DNA of 16,282 nt. It comes from an uncultured Eubacteriales bacterium. GTDB taxonomy: Bacteria; Bacillota; Clostridia; Christensenellales; Borkfalkiaceae. Numbering within the stretch: the first letter of the stretch is position 1; the number at the start of each line of letters is the position of its first letter. Below, one piece after another: positions 11,682 through 16,282 of the stretch. The notes under the pieces were generated by a model that saw only the letters and a program-made list of their open reading frames with translations, did not search any database and was not told the origin of the DNA. Where the stretch lies: assembly GCA_905211955.1 (NCBI GenBank), contig CAJMCT010000010.1:1-16282 (forward strand), in the 5' to 3' direction. A program made the translations under genes and the position numbers.

Positions 11682-13643
11682 ATGGGAAAGAGAACTTTTA
11701 AACTTAAATCTAAATACAAGCCAACGGGCGACCAACCGCAAGCCATAGAAAAACTTACGGAAGGCGTTTTAGACGGCTTGAGAACGCAAGTGCTTTTGGG
11801 TGTGACGGGTAGTGGTAAAACGTTTACCATGGCTAACGTTATAAAAAACGTTAACCGCCCCGCCTTAGTTATCGCGCACAATAAAACGCTTGCTGCCCAA
11901 CTTTGCAATGAGTTTAGAGAGTTCTTCCCCGAAAATCGCGTGGAGTTTTTTGTTTCATACTACGATTATTATCAACCGGAAGCGTATATTCCAAGCACGG
12001 ATACCTATATTGAAAAAGACCTTTCTATCAACGACGAAATAGATAAACTTCGCCACTCGGCAACCTGCTCGCTTTCAGAGAGAGAAGACGTTATAGTTGT
12101 TGCTTCAGTTTCGTGTATTTACGGCTTAGGTGCGCCCGAAGACTATTATAGGCTTGCCGTTTCTATTAGGCCAAACGACGAGATTAGCCGTGACGAACTT
12201 ATGAGAAAGTTAGTCGCTATTCAGTACACAAGACGGGACGTTGATTTTTCCCGTTCTTCTTTTCGTGTTCGCGGTGATACGGTGGATATTTTTCCATCTT
12301 CTAACACCGAAGTTTTTATAAGAGTGGAGTTTTTTGGTGATACTATCGATAGAGTTTGCGAAGCTGAATTCGTGACGGGAAAAGTTATATCCGAACTAAA
12401 ACACGCGGTCATATTCCCTGCAAGTCACTATGCGGTAGAACAACAAAAATTAGAAAAAGCAACTGCTTGCATAGAACGTGACAAAGAAGACGAAGTGCGC
12501 TATTTTACCGAGAGTGGAAAACTTTTAGAAGCCCAACGCCTAAAACAAAGAACCGAATACGATTTAGAAATGATAAGGGAAATCGGGTTTTGTCGTGGTA
12601 TAGAAAATTACAGTAGATATTTTGACGGTAGGTCGGTTGGCGACCCGCCTTTTACCTTGCTTGATTATTTCCCAAAAGATTTTATCGTGTTTATAGACGA
12701 ATCGCACATGACTATTCCGCAAATAGGTGCAATGTATAACGGCGATAGGTCTAGAAAAACCAGTCTTGTAGACTACGGGTTTAGACTTAAATCCGCCTTT
12801 GATAATAGACCTTTAACTTTTGAAGAATTCGATAGCCGTGTAGGGCAAATGATATGCGTTTCGGCAACCCCTGCAAAGTACGAACTGTCTGAGGCGGGGC
12901 AAGTGGTGGAACAAATTATTCGCCCAACTGGACTATTAGACCCCGAAGTTTTCGTAAGACCTACCAAAAATCAAATAGACGACCTTTTGAAAGAGATAAA
13001 CAAAGTGGTTTCGGAAAAGGGTAGAGTTTTGATTACCACCCTAACAAAAAAGATGGCGGAAAGTTTGACCGAGTATCTAAAAGAAAATGGTGTTAAAGTT
13101 CGCTATATGCATAGCGATATAGACACTATGGAAAGAATAGAAATAGTTTCTTCTCTTAGGACGGGTGAGTTTGACGTTTTGTGCGGTATCAACCTTTTAA
13201 GAGAAGGCTTAGACCTTCCCGAAGTTAAACTCGTTGCAATACTTGATGCTGATAAAGAAGGCTTTTTAAGAAGTGAAACGTCGCTTATTCAAACGATAGG
13301 TAGAGCGGCGAGAAACTCTGAAGGCAGGGTTATAATGTATGCCGACGTTATGACGGGCAGTATGAAGCGCGCCATTGACGAAACTGAAAGAAGACGCAAA
13401 ATTCAGGACGAGTATAATAAGCAAAACGGCATTATTCCGAAGACTATTATTAAAGACGTTGTCAATACTTTGGAAATAACCAAAAAAGCCGATAACACAA
13501 AAGACGTAAAGAAAGCGGATATCCCCGAAGAAATCGAAAAGTTAAAGGCGCTTATGAAGATTGCGTCCGCAAACCTAGACTTTGAGAAGTGTATAGAAAT
13601 AAGGGATACCATATCTAGACTTAAATTGAAGATGAGAAAGTAA
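11682..13643 (+). CDS. uvrB: excinuclease ABC subunit B
   Basis: A 653-residue UvrB, full length. It is the helicase-like damage-verifying subunit of nucleotide excision repair: it is loaded by UvrA, opens DNA and then recruits UvrC. Visible: the N-terminal KYKPTGDQPQAI (11-22), Walker A GVTGSGKT at 40-47, and the beta-hairpin YYDYYQPEAYIP starting at 93, which inserts between strands. The DESH box is at 339-342. Helicase motifs include SATPAKYE, and QTIGRAARN is in the C-terminal RecA-like domain. The last 35 or so residues form a UVR domain for UvrC contact. The ATG at 11682 gives the usual family N-terminus but has a weak ribosome site. It is followed by uvrA after a single base, so the two form one operon. 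Confidence 0.97.
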   Translation: MGKRTFKLKSKYKPTGDQPQAIEKLTEGVLDGLRTQVLLGVTGSGKTFTMANVIKNVNRPALVIAHNKTLAAQLCNEFREFFPENRVEFFVSYYDYYQPEAYIPSTDTYIEKDLSINDEIDKLRHSATCSLSEREDVIVVASVSCIYGLGAPEDYYRLAVSIRPNDEISRDELMRKLVAIQYTRRDVDFSRSSFRVRGDTVDIFPSSNTEVFIRVEFFGDTIDRVCEAEFVTGKVISELKHAVIFPASHYAVEQQKLEKATACIERDKEDEVRYFTESGKLLEAQRLKQRTEYDLEMIREIGFCRGIENYSRYFDGRSVGDPPFTLLDYFPKDFIVFIDESHMTIPQIGAMYNGDRSRKTSLVDYGFRLKSAFDNRPLTFEEFDSRVGQMICVSATPAKYELSEAGQVVEQIIRPTGLLDPEVFVRPTKNQIDDLLKEINKVVSEKGRVLITTLTKKMAESLTEYLKENGVKVRYMHSDIDTMERIEIVSSLRTGEFDVLCGINLLREGLDLPEVKLVAILDADKEGFLRSETSLIQTIGRAARNSEGRVIMYADVMTGSMKRAIDETERRRKIQDEYNKQNGIIPKTIIKDVVNTLEITKKADNTKDVKKADIPEEIEKLKALMKIASANLDFEKCIEIRDTISRLKLKMRK

Positions 13644-13644
13644 G

Positions 13645-16282
13645 ATGAACAATTTTTTAACCGTAAAAGGTGCAAGAGAAAACAACTTAAAAAATATAGA
13701 CCTAACTATCCCACGTGATAAACTCGTGGTTTTTACGGGGCTATCGGGTAGTGGCAAATCAACGCTTGCGTTTGAAACTATTTATGCCGAAGGGCAACGT
13801 AGATACGTAGAGAGTTTATCGAGTTATGCGCGTATGTTTTTAGGGCAAATGGAAAAGCCGGACGTAGACCTTATAGAAGGACTTTCGCCCGCTATATCGA
13901 TAGACCAAAAAACCACTTCGCATAACCCACGCTCAACGGTAGGAACAGTCACTGAAATTTACGACTATATGCGCTTGCTTTTTGCAAGGGTAGGCGTTCC
14001 GCATTGTCCTAACTGCGGAAAAGAGATTGCTCGCCAAACGGTAGACCAAATTGCCGATAAGGTTATGGCGCTTCCAACAAACACTAAGATTATGGTAAAC
14101 GCGCCTATCGCAAGGGGCAAAAAGGGCGAGTACAAAAAAGAACTTGAAAAGTTTAGAAAAAGCGGTTTTTCAAGAGTGCAAATCGACGGCATAGTTTACG
14201 ACCTTAACGAAGATATAATTTTAGATAAAAACGTAAAGCACAACATTAGTGTTGTGGTGGATAGGCTTGTTGTTAAGGAAGGAATAGAAAAGCGCCTTTC
14301 AGACAGTTTGGAAACGGCAATCAAACTTGCCGACGGGCTTGTGGTTATAGAAATTCCTGATGGCGAAAGTACTCTTTATTCTAGCAAGTATTCTTGCCCC
14401 GATTGTGGAATCAGTATTGAAGAAATAGAGCCAAGATTGTTTTCGTTTAACAATCCGTTCGGCGCATGTCCCACTTGTCACGGGTTAGGTTATAAAAACG
14501 AGATTGACGAAAACTTAATAGTTAAAGACAAATCGAAGAGTTTAAGAGAAGGCGCAATGACCGTTACGGGTTGGAATTTAGAGAGCGGAAAGATTGCCGA
14601 AATGAGTTTTATATCTCTTTCTAAGCACTACGGCTTTTCTATGGACGTTCCGGTTAAAGACCTTCCAAAAGAGATTTATAATATTTTATTATACGGTAGC
14701 GGAACCGAAAAGATAAAAATGGAATATAAAATGAAAACCTTTAACACCACGTACGATGCGGTGTGGGAAGGCATTATTCCAAACTTAAAGAGAAGATACC
14801 GTGAAACTTCTAGCGAGTGGACTAAGCGCGAGATAGAAAGGTATATGTCAATATCACCTTGTGATACTTGTCACGGCAAGCGCTTAAAAAAGGAAGCGCT
14901 ATCCGTACTCGTTGGCGGAAAAAACATAACCGACCTTACCGAAGTTTCAGTTTTAGAACTTTTAGAGTTTATGCAAAACCTTGAACTTTCGGAAACCAAA
15001 ACGATGATTGCAAAACCTATACTTAAAGAAATTTTAGCAAGGCTAGGATTTTTGAGAGACGTTGGTTTAGGATACCTATCGTTATCAAGAAGTGCGGTAA
15101 GTCTTTCTGGTGGCGAAGCGCAGAGAATAAGGCTTGCAACCCAAATCGGTAGTGGACTAACAGGTGTATTATATATTTTAGACGAGCCTAGTATTGGGCT
15201 TCACCAAAGGGACAATGAAAAACTACTCGGCACTCTTAAAAAACTAAGAGACTTGGGCAACACGTTAATAGTGGTAGAGCACGACGAAGACACAATGAGA
15301 AGTGCCGATTATATTGTAGATATAGGTCCAAAAGCAGGTGTTCACGGTGGCGAAATTGTCGCTAAGGGTAGCGTGGAAGATATAATTAGCGAGCCACGTT
15401 CTATAACGGGCGATTACCTATCGGGGAGAAGAAAGATAGACGTTCCAACCGATAGAATAATGCCTGACGGAAGATGGATTACCGTAAAGGGCGCAAAGCA
15501 AAATAACTTAAAAGATATTGACGTAAGTTTCCCCGTTGGTTTATTTACCGCCGTCACGGGTGTATCGGGTAGCGGTAAATCTTCGCTTGTAAACGAAATT
15601 TTATTGCCTAGTTTGGCGAACAAACTAAACCGCGCAAAAATGATTGAAGGAAAGTGCTCTTGCATTGAAGGAATAGAACACTTTGATAAAGTTATTGCAA
15701 TCGACCAAGCGCCGATAGGCAAAACGCCAAGGTCTAACCCCGCAACGTATACGGGTGTGTTTTCGCAAATTCGTGAACTATTTGCGCAAACCCCCGATGC
15801 AAAAGAACGCGGATTTAAGGCGGGAAGATTTTCCTTTAACGTTTCGGGCGGTAGGTGTGAAAACTGCGAAGGGGACGGTATTATAAAGATAGAAATGCAC
15901 TTCCTTCCAGATATCTACGTGCCTTGCGAAGTATGTAAAGGAAAGCGATACAACAAAGAAACCTTGCAGGTAAAATATAAAGGTAAAAATATTAGCGACG
16001 TTTTAGATATGACGGTAGACGAAGCGTGCGAGTTCTTTAAGAATATTGGAAGTATATACAACAAGATTAAAACCTTGCAAGACGTTGGCTTAGGGTATAT
16101 TAAACTTGGGCAAAGTTCTACAACGCTTTCAGGTGGCGAAGCGCAAAGGGTTAAACTTGCAACCGAACTATCTAAGCGAGGAACGAACAAAACGCTCTAT
16201 ATTCTAGACGAGCCGACGACAGGGCTTCACTCTTACGACGTGGATAAACTTTGTACGGTGCTTAAAAGACTTCAACAAAGCG
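13645..16282 (+). CDS. uvrA: excinuclease ABC subunit A, 3' end outside window
   Basis: The first 879 codons of UvrA, open to the window edge; bacterial UvrA is usually about 940 residues, so roughly 60 are missing. It is the dimeric damage-sensing ABC ATPase of nucleotide excision repair and loads UvrB. The first ATPase has Walker A GLSGSGKST at 32-40 and signature LSGGEAQRIRL from 487. The second has Walker A GVSGSGKSS from 639 and signature LSGGEAQRVKL from 828, followed by ILDEPTTGLH. Zinc sites appear as Cys pairs at 121/124, 251/254 with 275/278, and 738/741 with 761/764. There is no frameshift or stop up to 16282. The ATG is one base past the uvrB stop with only a weak ribosome site, indicating coupling. 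Confidence 0.97.
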   Translation, partial: MNNFLTVKGARENNLKNIDLTIPRDKLVVFTGLSGSGKSTLAFETIYAEGQRRYVESLSSYARMFLGQMEKPDVDLIEGLSPAISIDQKTTSHNPRSTVGTVTEIYDYMRLLFARVGVPHCPNCGKEIARQTVDQIADKVMALPTNTKIMVNAPIARGKKGEYKKELEKFRKSGFSRVQIDGIVYDLNEDIILDKNVKHNISVVVDRLVVKEGIEKRLSDSLETAIKLADGLVVIEIPDGESTLYSSKYSCPDCGISIEEIEPRLFSFNNPFGACPTCHGLGYKNEIDENLIVKDKSKSLREGAMTVTGWNLESGKIAEMSFISLSKHYGFSMDVPVKDLPKEIYNILLYGSGTEKIKMEYKMKTFNTTYDAVWEGIIPNLKRRYRETSSEWTKREIERYMSISPCDTCHGKRLKKEALSVLVGGKNITDLTEVSVLELLEFMQNLELSETKTMIAKPILKEILARLGFLRDVGLGYLSLSRSAVSLSGGEAQRIRLATQIGSGLTGVLYILDEPSIGLHQRDNEKLLGTLKKLRDLGNTLIVVEHDEDTMRSADYIVDIGPKAGVHGGEIVAKGSVEDIISEPRSITGDYLSGRRKIDVPTDRIMPDGRWITVKGAKQNNLKDIDVSFPVGLFTAVTGVSGSGKSSLVNEILLPSLANKLNRAKMIEGKCSCIEGIEHFDKVIAIDQAPIGKTPRSNPATYTGVFSQIRELFAQTPDAKERGFKAGRFSFNVSGGRCENCEGDGIIKIEMHFLPDIYVPCEVCKGKRYNKETLQVKYKGKNISDVLDMTVDEACEFFKNIGSIYNKIKTLQDVGLGYIKLGQSSTTLSGGEAQRVKLATELSKRGTNKTLYILDEPTTGLHSYDVDKLCTVLKRLQQS

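Overview
The window reads as chromosome of a low-GC, endospore-forming Firmicute, most likely an uncultured gut-type Clostridia lineage. The basis is AT-rich DNA, AGGAGG-type ribosome sites, a collagen-like exosporium-type protein behind a sigma-K-like promoter, and family variants typical of clostridia. Species cannot be told from sequence alone. Nearly all the DNA is coding. The one frankly broken-looking gene lies at 9483-9727.

Layout. Positions 41-784 (minus) hold a TtcA-type tRNA thiolation enzyme. It diverges from a tightly packed operon (881-4633, plus): a small multidrug export-family membrane protein, a patatin-type lipase, a ComEC-like metallo-hydrolase with a lipoprotein-like N-terminus, and an sn-glycerol-1-phosphate dehydrogenase-type enzyme, closed by a clear terminator. 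Positions 4794-7993 form a self-contained four-gene cassette bounded by terminators: two small proteins I do not recognise, a MoxR-type AAA+ ATPase, and a VWA protein whose metallopeptidase-like motif reads HQxxH instead of HExxH. Then come two minus-strand genes, a collagen-like protein (8047-8820) and a PaaI-type hotdog thioesterase (8891-9400).

Diverging from the thioesterase is an AbrB-domain regulator, ABC ATPase and ABC-2 permease unit (9483-11572) behind a perfect TTGACA-17-TATAAT promoter. The AbrB reading frame is interrupted near its start by about 50 GC-rich bases that fold, with their flanks, into a long hairpin. Positions 11682-16282 hold uvrB and most of uvrA (nucleotide excision repair); uvrA runs off the window end.

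Most worth a second look: (1) the hairpin inside the AbrB gene, which is a pseudogene lesion, a small mobile element, or a translational bypass signal (an AGU codon, then UAG, a folded gap, and an AGU in the downstream frame); (2) the MoxR/VWA cassette with two orphan small proteins and a substituted catalytic Glu; (3) a sigma-K-like promoter in the loop of a terminator-like hairpin whose 3' arm covers the ribosome site of the collagen gene; (4) very short or absent mRNA leaders predicted for the divergent thioesterase and AbrB genes.
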